Shown here in pieces: positions 36,945-48,332 of a stretch of DNA of 64,000 bases; position 1 is the first letter of the stretch, and every line of letters begins with the position of its first letter. The position numbers and the translations under genes are program-made. The notes beneath the pieces are model-generated. The model searched no databases. It was not told the DNA's origin and saw only the letters and a program-made list of their open reading frames with translations. Origin of the DNA: Triplophysa rosa (lineage: Eukaryota > Chordata > Actinopteri > Cypriniformes > Nemacheilidae). The stretch is from contig NC_079895.1 in NCBI RefSeq assembly GCF_024868665.1, forward strand, positions 26,393,700 to 26,457,699, read 5' to 3'.

Positions 36945-37125
36945 CATTTATTGATTTACATGATTTATCTAGCAAATTTGCTTAGTTGTTATTGTACCGT
37001 TATGTGACACATATATCCAAAGCGACAATGCATTCCACCTATAAGGTTTTTATCCGTGTATTCCCTATAGGAATCTAAGCTGTGACCTTTACATTGTTAA
37101 CACAATACTCCACTAATTGAGCTGG
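36945..37125 (-). mobile_element. degenerate tRNA-type SINE
   Basis: On the minus strand it reads AGCTCAATTAGTGGAGTA (A-box-like), then GGTCACAGCTTAGATTCCT (degraded B-box-like), then a tail with GCATTGTCGCTTTGGATATA, the usual order of a tRNA-derived fish SINE. Diverged; ends approximate. Confidence 0.6.
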
Positions 37126-38179
37126 AGAAGGAACAGATGGATCAGTTCATTATAGGTTCCTCAGATCAGTGTTTTGGTTTTTGGATTCAGTATAAAGATC
37201 TAAAAAGACCTCAAAAGTGTCTGATAGTTCAAAACGTGTGAGCTGACAGCACCATCGCCGTTTCCGAACAACTGTGTTTGTGTTTACAAAATCACAGTGT
37301 TTAACATATTGATGCACTTTATAAAAACCCACACTTAAACAACTAAAGAAATGATCGCCGCTAGTCGGAGGCCAAAATGACAAAACACATCCGTCTCAAT
37401 AAATTCAAGTTTTGTAAATCAGACCTAATAAAAATCAATTTATATGCATAGGCGAGGGAACGACGCTCTGAGAGATGAATAAAACAAATGACTTTCTCAC
37501 AAAGCATCAATTTGACTGGAGTCTGTCGGTGAGCAAGTCCGCTCTGCCGCGCGCGCCGCCACAGAACTGTTGAACGCTTTTAATTGCGTGTGTAATAAGA
37601 TCGGGGTCAACATATTTCATGCCAGGAAAATGATGTGTATTTAATGGCTCTCATACATTACCCTCCCTGTGTAACATCACTGACGGAGAGCCTGTAAGTT
37701 TAGCCGTCATTAATCAGCATCAGGGTTTGTCTTGTTAGAGGGGAACAGATGAGCCCGCGACATTCTCGCCGTGGATCTTGATGCCGAGAGCGGGCTGATA
37801 GATAACATTCACCTCAATGCTGCCTAATAAAGCATGTTACAGGGCTTAGCGGCGTTACAGAGTGCAGTTTTTACAGCGTAAGATGTATTGGGTTAATATA
37901 GCTACTCACTGGTGCTTACCTGACTAAGTACCTTTCGTTCGGGAGCAAGGCCTCTCCTAATCAGTTATGCGCCGGGTCCTGTTTCGCCTAATGAGCGCAT
38001 GTTCTTGTTGGTGTTGTTCACATGAAACACCGTGCGCGACACATTTTACTTCCCTAATGTAACATACGGTGGGGTCAGAGACTGAACATACAAAATCTAG
38101 TGTTAACCTGAAAATAAACAGGACATTTTGAGACTTAGCAAAAAATAAACTTGAGCCATGTAAGACGTATGAGGCATTT

Positions 38180-38332
38180 TGTCCAAGAATGAAAATTCTG
38201 TCATTTGAAACCTATGACTCGTTCATCTCGGTGGTTTTGTTTCCATACAATGGAAGTCAATGGGGGTCAATGGCATGAGGGTGAGTAAATAATTAAAGAA
38301 TTCGTTTCATTTTTGTCTGAACAACTCCTTTG
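38180..38332. mobile_element. degraded 'AGTTCACCCAAAAATG' MITE copy
   Basis: AAGAATGAAAATTCTGTCAT, AATGGAAGTCAATGGGGGTC and GCATGAGGGTGAGTAAATAA are typical pieces of the family in order. Confidence 0.75.
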
Positions 38333-40621
38333 AACAAAGTTTGAGCAAATTTGTGAAATTGGCTAAATTCCATTGTGCAGAACTTTTGACATTTATAAAT
38401 CATATTGGGACAACTTGAATAATCTGGTTTCACATAAATACCCACGTTTTTTAAAGCACTTTTTTGTTTTTTAAAGCACAGTTTTCCATAGTCAGGTAAG
38501 GCTATTGTCACATCCGTAACGCTCCATATTCCTCATAAATGAGCACATGAAAATTAAAATGAAAAACTATTTTATAGTCTATAAAAAGCTTGTTGGCAAT
38601 TATTGCTTCTGTTTTTTTAATTCACAGAAATCCTACAAAGTATGGTGTCCTTTTTGTCACATCCACAATGCTTGAATTATTCTCTCATTTAAAACAGAAA
38701 ACGTGTGCATAGACTGATGTTTTTTTATGTCTGGACTATCATTGGGGATTAGTACAATATAAACATATTACTATTATTATTATATATACTGTATATATAT
38801 ATTCTATAATGATATCATATGTTCTCTATTTTGTGATGTCAGAGGGGCAAGATACTACATTTTAATGAAAGTTTACAATGATAGACATTTTGTTTCTTTG
38901 GAACACTGAGCACGGATGAAATGACGACTGATGAATAAACTCATGACTGTCCATTAAGAATAAGCACTATTATTCTAAATAATATTTTATTGGTTTAAAA
39001 TCTGTTTTTTTCCCCATAAACTACTCACTGAAAACATCATTTAAATCCCTTTTTGTATCCTTTATAACCTGTTCCTAACCTCAGCCCCACTGCAACGTCA
39101 AAAGATGTCAAGAGTTCAACAAGTCGCAGACATCATTACAAACTCCTTTATTCTATTGAGAAACATTCACTGGAACAAATGCAAAGCCAAATATCTGTAT
39201 TGATGCAAATCCTTCTCATGTTTGCAGATTTGAACGGCTCTCAGAGGTCTGAGTGGATCCATGACGGGGGGGATGAGGAGGAACAGACCCCCCCGCAGAC
39301 CCACACGCGGCCGCGTGAAAGCCACATCAATTTCAGCACAGACAAGCGCCGTCACACAGATTAGGCAGCCACAATGCCACGGGGTCTTATCTCCACCCAC
39401 AGGAGGAGGGCAGCCTGATCTGCGCAGGATGGAAACATTCTCACCGCGTAATGGACAAAATCAATTGTTGCCCTCCGCAATCAATGCGGCCCCCTCGCTC
39501 TCGGCTTCCAGAATCCTGGTGTAATTGAAGTTCTCCGTCGTCTGGGATGGTGGCTTGACCTGGGTGGAGGCCGGCGATATCCGACCAGGTGCCTGTGGTT
39601 TGGAACGGCAGGAGCAGGTAGAGAGAATACGACTCACCTAGATGCTTCTCATATAAACACACCTCGTTAAACAAAACACAGAGGAGCATTATGGGTAGAA
39701 ATCTGTTTTTGCCCCCCAAAAAAGTCCAAAATTAATTTCTTTATTGACTGTTTAAAAGGGTAAATGTTAACTATTTGAAGATAATCCATAGCTGTCTCAA
39801 AAATGAGCTCATTTGTTATGTTTGGCATATTTAAGGGAAGATATATAATCATAGGTGATGGACAGGTTGATATTTCCTCAAGTATAAGCACTTTTTATTA
39901 TGATTATTACTATTATTATTAATAACCTTTTTTAATGTAAACATTTATAGTTTGTCTTCATCAATGTCAATCATAAAAATATAAATGGTTATATTTGTTG
40001 AATTTTTGTATTCTACAAACAAAGAGTAAAATAAACAAATCATTTCACAATTTAGGTAAAAAAATGATTCATATGCATTTTTACACAAATGATGCCCATC
40101 AGTTCTTTGAAACTTCTTTCCAGATATTTATACAATTATTTTATGGTGCAGTTGAGCATGACATACAGTTTACAAAAATACATCAAACACAATAAATTCA
40201 CTATAAACAACGAAAGAAATGTTATAAATCTACAAAATTTGGGCCAAAAGTGCATGCTTGAAGAAACAAGTGTTTAGGCCCGTCCTACTGCAAAGACAGA
40301 CTGCATTACCTCAGAGAGACTGATTAAATATATTAAAATAAAAGCAGGATTTCTGTGTTATTGCCCTGTGATAGAGTTTGATTAATTAGCATATTTGCTT
40401 TCTCATTTAGAGGCATTGAGAATTCCTCCGAAACATCATTTTCCAAGCGCCCAAAAATCTGCTGTCACAATGTCTTTTCTCCGCCGAGAATTTCACAGTG
40501 CGAGAACAATGAAGCCGAAATGTCTAAGTTATAATTATACCTAAGATGACAGATGACAGTTAAAAACTTAATTTAGAATAAAAATCTCCTTTGACGGAGT
40601 TGCGTGTGTGCTGGAGAGAGT

Positions 40622-40625
<4 letters not shown>

Positions 40626-40662
<37 letters not shown>
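40626..40662. repeat. (GA)n microsatellite
   Basis: About 18 uninterrupted GA units. Confidence 0.96.
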
Positions 40663-40666
<4 letters not shown>

Positions 40667-41478
40667 CTCTCCTTTAGAATGGTAATTACTCTGCCATTTA
40701 TTATTCGATCAGCTCACGCAATTAAACGGGTGTGTGGAGGACACAGCTGATAATAAAGAGAAGGGAAAGAGAATGCTAATTATCCTCAGGGATGGCTGCT
40801 CCTCACGACTGCTGCCAGCCTCGTTAGCTTCTCTCTGTACCTCCTGGTGGTGCCGTGACCCGGTCGGTCGGGTCCGAACTTCCACCCGGGCATCTCCGCT
40901 GCACTTGGTTACGACGGTCTGTAAACGTGATGCAGTTTATTGATGTTACTGACGGACAAGGGTATTTATTATTCAGAAGCTGTTGTATATTCATGATCGC
41001 AGCCACGCCCGTTCACCGCTCTGTTTCGGAATGGTGGGCTTTCAAGGTCACAGCGCACACTTGTATCTTAATTTGAAGTTTTTCAAGTTTTATAGGTTCG
41101 TCTGCTAAACTGTACGGAGAATGAGTGAAACAGTGTGTTTATGTACTTAAATAACAACAGAAGTGTTACGTGCAGATACTGTATCACCACCACAGTGTTA
41201 GGGTGCTCAGTCTGATCTCCTTAAACTTGTAACTGTTGTTCAATGTGACTATTTTTATGAAGTTGTTCGAAATAAATCTTAAAAAGTGTATGTTTAAAAA
41301 AAACAATAATTGATATGGGGTCTCTTTAAAGTGCTTTGAGTGATTTTTAGTGTGTTGCTATGCAGTTGCTGTCTGGCATAAGTAAAAAAATAAAGCCTCC
41401 CACTGAAGTTTCTATGATGTTCCAGTCTATATGTCTAAATGTTTATATGGCTCTGTCCAATATGTGTACATGATGTTT

Positions 41479-41724
41479 CAGGCCCCATACTAGGCTGGAT
41501 AAACTGGGGGGGGGTTGGGGGGCGTATACTGTATGTAATCATAGTTCATTGCATGCATTCTTTTTAAATTTCTGATATTGAATTGACAGAGCATTACTTA
41601 ATAGGTAATACAAATGAGAAGAATTTAATTTTTAGTCATTTTAATTGTCATCTAAATGTTTTTGGAGGGGCCCCCAAAACATCTGGGGGGGACATGCCCC
41701 CCAACCCCCCTAGACCCGGCCCTG
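41479..41724. mobile_element. hAT-type MITE with perfect 8-bp TSD
   Basis: Left end CAGGCCCCATACTAGG..., right end (inverted) CAGGGCCGGGTCTAGG...; flanked by identical TGATGTTT (41471-41478 and 41725-41732). GC-rich G-tract subterminal regions around an AT-rich 246-bp core. Confidence 0.9.
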
Positions 41725-41732
41725 TGATGTTT

Positions 41733-43458
41733 TTACTTATTTTATGTCCGGTCATTTGATGATGTAAAGTATCACTCATGGCCATAGCAATAGAACAGTT
41801 AAGCAAAGTTACTGGAAAGCAACATGTAAGTTTCAGGATCCGAAGTATGAGCAATGACAATAGTGATGTTAAGACTGAAGAAGTTTGGAATAAATCCGTG
41901 GGCTGCATAATGGGAAGAATGCACAGTCAAGACCCTCTGTGTCAATCACATTCTTAATAATATTTTACACAAATTTCCCTTCTTTTAACACATAGTGGGA
42001 CACCTGACACATCGGGACAAAGCAGACGCACCTTCTGAAAATGGTCAGAAGTAAGTGTGGAATTATAAGATTGCATCCATATGCTTTCAAAAGACATTCT
42101 GAATTGATTTCAAAGAAAGAAATCTCTGACTGGTTGCCACACATCGATTCTGACAGCATTTTGGACTAATTTCGCACACATGTGTCCCTTGAACCACAAC
42201 GTCTTCCTGGATAAACCGGTCAAAGAGCAAAATGTAAAAGTATCACTATGATACCTCATATGAATTAACCACCTTGTGTCGTGGCTAAACTTTTCATTTG
42301 AATACATTCATTTGTAAGTAGGCTAAACGTTTCTCTTTAACCAGGCTTCTTTTAGTCAGTTTGCATTCAGTCATACACTGTGGTGGTTTCCATCCTTCAA
42401 GGTGTCACAAATGCATTAAACAATATGTTAAAAAGCAACCGTGCTGTATTTGCCATGAGGTTTAAAGAAGTCTCGTCCAGGCGGACGGCACATCTTTCTG
42501 AGAACATGCAATCAGCACATGTCGTCATTTTAAAGTAATTCTACAGTAGGCCCCTATCTGCTGTTTTTTATACATCACACCTCCACCAACGGCACTTGAG
42601 CCGGAGCCGAGAGTCAAAGCCATCATTCTGAGCTAGTGGCCTCTTCTGATGGAGAGAAATTTACATTTAGTTGAAAACTTCGCACTCGAGAGAGGCGAGG
42701 AAAGGAAGAAAAATCCAATCTGCGGTAATAGTAGCTGTAGTTTGGTTTGGCGGCACATTATTTGCATTCCTCAGGTACGGAGCTCTCCTCCGGCGACGCA
42801 GTAACGATTCACAAATCACTGTCGCCGCGCCAGTCAAGGGCTGCGCTCCGCTCAATAGACCATTGTACCTGCGAGTGTAATTGGTGAAGGCTTGACAGAG
42901 CCGCGAGTCGTAACAAAGATCTCTCGCTTTAGGACTGAGGGATGATTTTCATAATGTTAGCGCTAAATGAGCTCGGAGGTCTCGGGGTCCTGGCACTGAG
43001 TGACACGGGACCGGTGTCACGCACACGCGTACAAAGACAAGAGCAAAACATGCGCGTTCTCGCCGTCAGCCCGCACACGCACCGCTGTCAATTAGAGATT
43101 CTGATATGATGTCAACACCACTTTAAACACCAATTTGAACAACTTTATGACACGGGAAAGGCAGAAGTCTCCCCCAATTATTTGTCTCTCCCGCAAACAT
43201 CTTGACAAATGAAGACGGAACATCAAACGCGTTTCACGCTACAGTGATTTTACAAATTTGTTATTTGAAGACGAGCCTGGTTACGCTATAGAAATAATTG
43301 CTTTTGAATAAGTCATACAATGAGAATTGACGTCAAGAAAACAAAAAAAATTTGTGAAGGATGTTAAACAATGAAAAAACACGAAATCCATAACTATAAC
43401 GTGGCGCAAGGTTACACTTAATGCTATTATATTAGATAACAAAAAAGAAATAAAAATA
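41733..43458. other. intergenic, no gene seen
   Basis: 42540-43090 is repeat-free and GC-richer with CpG; no supported exon. Remainder AT-rich. Confidence 0.5.
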
Positions 43459-43466
43459 ATTGATAT

Positions 43467-44023
43467 TAGGGCTGCATATAGAAATGATCGAAATATCGCA
43501 CGTGCGCATACCGCAATAGTTTGCAATAACTGGATCATTTAAAAATGTCTAAAAGTTACGTATAGACCTCTTTGGAAGACGTAAACGACGCTGATCCAAC
43601 GCTGGTCCAGAAGAACTTCCTGATTCAGCTTTTTTTACTCTACGCAATGGTTGAACAAAATACAAATAACAGAACATTTTAACCAAATAAAAATGTCAAA
43701 CGAATATCTTTAAGTTTTAGTTATGTTTGTGAGATTTAAAAAATAAATAAAAACTGAAACCTGAAGTGCTTCTGGACCAGTGTTTACATCTTGCGAAGGG
43801 GTCTATATAGTCATAAAGTTTTAGGTTGATGAAGATAGCAGAGAGACCGTGTCTGATGTGTGGAAGATGATCAATAATGTAAAAGAAATCATGTGAAATA
43901 TGTATTTTGGTTATATCATTTTCTGTTTTGAAATACATTTTACAAACTTAAATCATTGTTGTATCGCATATCATATATCGCATTATTTAATATCACATGT
44001 TTCGTCTATATCGCACAGGCCTA
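43467..44023. mobile_element. hAT-type element (TAGGGCTGCA ends) with perfect 8-bp TSD
   Basis: Left TAGGGCTGCATATAGAAATG, right (inverted) TAGGCCTGTGCGATATAGAC; flanked by identical ATTGATAT (43459-43466 and 44024-44031). Interior ATATCGCA/TGCGATA motifs. A second element is nested at 43561-43807. Confidence 0.9.
43561..43807. mobile_element. MITE nested inside the hAT element
   Basis: TATAGACCTCTTTGGAAGAC ... GTAAAC ... CTGGTCCAGAAGAACTTC at the left, inverted at the right as TATAGACCCCTTCGCAAGAT ... GTAAAC ... CTGGTCCAGAAGCACTTC. TIRs of roughly 55 bp. Confidence 0.85.
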
Positions 44024-44978
44024 ATTGATATAGATGAGAAAGTTGTACAAATGCTACACCCGTGTGATCTTAAAGGGGAACTGAATTCATTCATCCACTA
44101 AAAATCACAAGCTCTAGCATCATGTGTTTGAAGAGGTTTTTGTCATTATAAACAAAGAAATTGCAATGCCGCAAATATTTCTTGAGGCGGCCGCAGTGGA
44201 CAGATGTGATAACATCATTATAACCCCGTATACAGCCGACTGCATGATATTTAGCTCAGTGTGACCGATTCACTGGCTCCCACAATCAAAAGCAAACGGG
44301 TGTAAATCAAAGCGAGTGGGGTCACACGTGGTGCGGGTCAGAGTTTGAGAGTCTTGAATGTGTGTTCAGGGCGTCGGGTCTCAGCGCTCTCATCCTGCAC
44401 CGCCGAACATCATTTCTCAGCTGCGCTAATAGAAAGATTCAGCACTTTCTCCCTCCGCTCCCACTCTTTCTCTCTGAATAAATGATGCCTGAAATTTTTA
44501 TTCTTTTTATAATGGAATTTCAATGGCCTTCGCTGCAAATCTAGTGGAAATTTTTGCATATGAAGAGAGAAAAATTAAATGTTAACCACGTTTTAATGTG
44601 ATTAAAGCTGACAGAGACATTATTTCAGCTAATCACTCAGTGCTGACAAGCTCTATCGGGCCGTTCCGCCGGTGGAGGTTTCCATCACGCGCTGCTTTAC
44701 CGTCGAGCATGCACGAGCTTTTAGTCAAATTGTTTGACATTACCGGAAACCATAAACATATCAATGTCATAAATCAATTAACCATGACCTACATTCGTGT
44801 GCAATGTATATTTCATATTGCTTGTCTGAAGCCATGAGTTCATGTGAACAGGTCCTTTAGCGTTTCTGTTCATATAATATCAAACTGGTTTATCACCGTC
44901 TGTGTTCACATCGCCTAGAGAATAACAACATTAGTGGAGTCATACAGGATGAAAGATCCACATTTACGACCTAAAGAG

Positions 44979-44988
44979 TGCGTGCGTG

Positions 44989-45057
<69 letters not shown>
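44979..45057. repeat. compound (TG)n-(TGCG)n-(TG)n microsatellite
   Basis: 79 bp of alternating purine/pyrimidine, a Z-DNA-prone sequence. Confidence 0.96.
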
Positions 45058-45189
45058 TTGTTTTCATATGCCAGAGATTGCCCTGGGCTTAAGCTTTGAT
45101 CTCTTTAAATGTCATAGATGGGCAGAAGAGAAGAAAATGAGGAGAGGAGATCAGGGGAGAGGAGGTTCATACTGTAGTAGTGTTGGTAA

Positions 45190-45212
45190 AAGAGAGAGAG
45201 AGAGAGAGAGAG
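45190..45212. repeat. (AG)n microsatellite
   Basis: 23 bp pure AG. Confidence 0.95.
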
Positions 45213-46283
45213 GTTCAGTGCTTCACAGAGCAGGTCAGAAGGTCCATACATTTGTGCTACAATATTTAGGAACGAAATAGAAATCATATAGCAACTATCA
45301 TGCTTGCTACTTTATTTATGATTTGTTTAGATCAGAAATGCATCATAAAAATATAAATTTTCAACCATAAACCTATAGTGATGTCGTATGAGGCAGCTGA
45401 TGATCATCTCATAGTCAAGCAGTCACTGACTTTATTCGATTATTATATCAGTAATAGTTTGAGGTAAATAATAAAAAATGTTTAATAAGTAATAAGTCAT
45501 TTTTATGATGTTATTTGAGTATGGCTATTCAGTCATAACAATTGTGATGTGAGATACTGATAGGAAATGATACAGTACAGATCTGTCGATCAAACTGAAC
45601 TGAACTGAATAGAAAACTAAATGCAAAATAGGGGGGTTGTATGTGTGGAAGTCATAACCTGACAGTAATCCTATGGACCGTAAACCATAATACTGTCAGT
45701 ATCAATTCTACTCCGTCATTTCCTTTACTGTCCATACTATCATCAGCACAAATAACCAGTATAAAATAAAATAAAGTAACATAAAATAATCAAATTAGAC
45801 TAGTCAATTAAGAATTCATTTAATTATTAAATTTGAACATAAATGTAAACGAAAATGTCAAAAGAAACAGAATTAGCTGTCATTATTATCAAACAATCCT
45901 ATGCAATTAATCTGTTCTGACATTACTGACCCTAAACTCACCCCAAAGTTTAACTTCACCTCTACCCCCAAACTAAACAGCACAAAACACCAACGTTTCC
46001 AGAGAGTCTTGCCGAACAACACAAAATTAGCACTTTTTTATGGTGGTTAAAGACCCCTGATATAAAACTAGACGGACTTCCGATCTTACGTCAACACTTA
46101 CTCTTAAACTGCTTTCATTCGGTTCTTCATTACAGTATATGTCAGACGTGTGTGTGATGGAGAGATGAAGGAGAGAGAGATGAGCTGATGGAGGAGTGAG
46201 AAAGAGATGGAAACCACAGCAGGACTCTTTTCATCCTCACAGCAGTGAACGACTGGAAATGACGCGGGCGCAGACGCTGAGTG

Positions 46284-46304
46284 CACACACACACACACAC
46301 ACAC
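46284..46304. repeat. (CA)n microsatellite
   Basis: About 10 CA units. Confidence 0.93.
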
Positions 46305-46641
46305 TAGAAAGACCGCAGATGTCCCAGGAGGGTCTCTTGCAAGTGCAATGTCTTTTCTGTCCCAGCCATAAGTCTGAACATCATTGCTGAAGTTCAGTGT
46401 TAAACACAGCCGGTGTCTTTGAGGAAGTAAGATGTTTTATTGGTAAGATGTGACACAGGCTGTGAGTAAGCACAGAGGCATTTGCTGACAGATCTAATGT
46501 GGGTTTACATTTGAACAAAGCTAGTCCTTAACATTGAACTTTGCAGCGTCACCTAGCAACACCTTAGCGACCATTTAAAACACCTAAAAACAACCTTGTT
46601 ACCACCATAGATATATGCTGTATATAACTACTGTAGATACC

Positions 46642-46674
46642 GCATTCAGGTGTGCTCCAGGCACACCTGAATGC
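46642..46674. repeat. perfect 14-bp hairpin
   Basis: GCATTCAGGTGTGC, loop TCCAG, GCACACCTGAATGC: a fully paired 14-bp stem with a 5-nt loop. It sits inside sequence related to the AGCAACACC fish repeat and may be a foldback relic. Too short for a miRNA precursor. Confidence 0.95.
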
Positions 46675-48184
46675 ATGATGACCACCCTGTAGCATCAACA
46701 TAGCAACACCCTAGCAACCACTAAGAAATCAGAATAAAAATAAAAGTTCTCTCTATATCGCTCTCTTTCTCTTGCCCTCACTGTACGTCTGTGTATATAC
46801 CGCAAGCATGCTGTGTGATGTGATAAAACTGGATTACAGCCATTATAATCAGCATTCTGTCTACACTACAAGCTTCCATAAAACATCTCACGTAACTGCT
46901 GTGATCTTGAAATCAGTGACATAAAAATGTACCAGGTAACATTCAGCTCTCGAAACAAGCGATGCATCATCATCATCACACGAGAGCGAATCACTTACAG
47001 TTTGTGCCGAAAGTGATCTGCACATAGAAAAAACCAAACAAACCCTTCAAGAGCGTGTACAGCTTTAAAAAAAAATACTGTACTCAGAGATGCCATGATG
47101 TCACAGCACCGCGCTGACTTCCAAAGGAAGAGAGAGAGAGAGAGATACGGGGGATGTGAGGGGGGGTCTCAGATCATCAAGATGTGACAATTGTGACAGG
47201 AGCCCAGAAAGTGTAGCTGCTCCCAACGTCACGTGCATTTCTCCGTCTCTGGCTCGGCCCGCAGCTGACAGCTTAATGTGAGCCACATGCAATATTTATT
47301 CCCATCCACTGTCAGACTGTCTAGCTGTCCGCAGGAGTACAAAGAATGTCACTTATTAGAATAAAAGCAGGGGAACCGGCGGTAATCAAGGACATATGTA
47401 CATCAGCCGCAGCCTGGTCCTCATGAGAGCTCTCACCTCATCTCTCTCTCCTCTCTGTCTCTGGTAACTAGCTCTCAGGAGCCCTTTGCGGCCGTACTAA
47501 ATTCATTTATTTATCTCATTAGTGCCGGCAGGCCACAGGGACGCTCGCTGTGACATGTGCGTTTTGTTATAATGCTTATCGCAGAACTAATAAACAACAA
47601 CCGCCGTAACGGCGCTGGGCGACGCATGCTATCATTAGCCTTAATGAAAACACCTGCAGTTTGGGAGAAATCCTACCATCCTGAGCCAAGACACCGGAGG
47701 TGAGACGCTCCGAGGATGTTACTAGAGTCTGTCTCACATTGTTAAGTGATACGGATGAAAGAGATTTGAGTTTTTAACTGGATTTAAATCAGCACCCAGA
47801 TTGTACATCGGACATTGTGGCGATCAAACGCACTATATCCAAATCCTCATACAAAGGCAGATGAAAATGTCCTTAATGTCAATTATTGAAATGTGAAATT
47901 ATTAACGCGACAGGATGAGCGGGAAAATTGACAATGTTCTTTTGCTGTGGTTGAAGATGACTTGAAAATGATTTCAACGGGAACTCTTTGTCACAAAGCA
48001 AACCGACCCAAGCTGACCCTTCCCATATCCTTAAAATAGATCTAACACACTTCTGTCCATCAGACCTTGCTCCAGTGTGTGAAACATTTACCACATTTAA
48101 AATAATAACAATAAAGATAATTCTGCGCTTTGACTTAAACTTCTTAATACTTTATTAACTTATTATTACACTTTTGTCAAAACT

Positions 48185-48332
48185 TAAAGGCATAGTCCTC
48201 CCAAACATGAAATTTTTGTCATGAATTAGACCTACCCCCCCCCCAAGTTCTTCCAAATCTGTATAAGCGTCTTTGTTTTGTATACATTTCTTGGGTCGAC
48301 AGAATTTTCGTTTTTGGGTGGACGATCCCTTT
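48185..48332. mobile_element. short 'AGTTCACCCAAAAATG' MITE copy
   Basis: AAAGGCATAGTCCTCCCAAA at the left and, inverted, AAAGGGATCGTCCACCCAAA at the right; about 148 bp, with TTAA at both borders. Confidence 0.85.

Larger units (their letters stand above)
37126..41478. other. intergenic, no gene seen
   Basis: Contains a degraded MITE copy at 38180-38332 and a (GA)n tract. Block 37430-38050 and 39170-39640 are repeat-free and GC-richer; 38.3-39.1 and 39.7-40.3 kb are strongly AT-rich. Confidence 0.5.
44032..48183. other. intergenic, microsatellites and repeat-free blocks
   Basis: 44140-44720 and 47090-47720 are repeat-free with balanced composition. The interval also carries (GT)n/(GCGT)n, (GA)n and (CA)n arrays and AGCAACACCCTAGCAACCAC-type fish repeat words at 46555-46725. 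No exon supported. Confidence 0.5.

Noticed and set aside
44978..45280. Open frames through microsatellites (Cys/Val/Arg or His/Thr repeats), also at 19003 and 52186
   Set aside because: Produced by CA/GT and GA repeats, not genes.
46642..46674. Hairpin as a microRNA precursor
   Set aside because: A 14-bp stem is far too short for a pre-miRNA.
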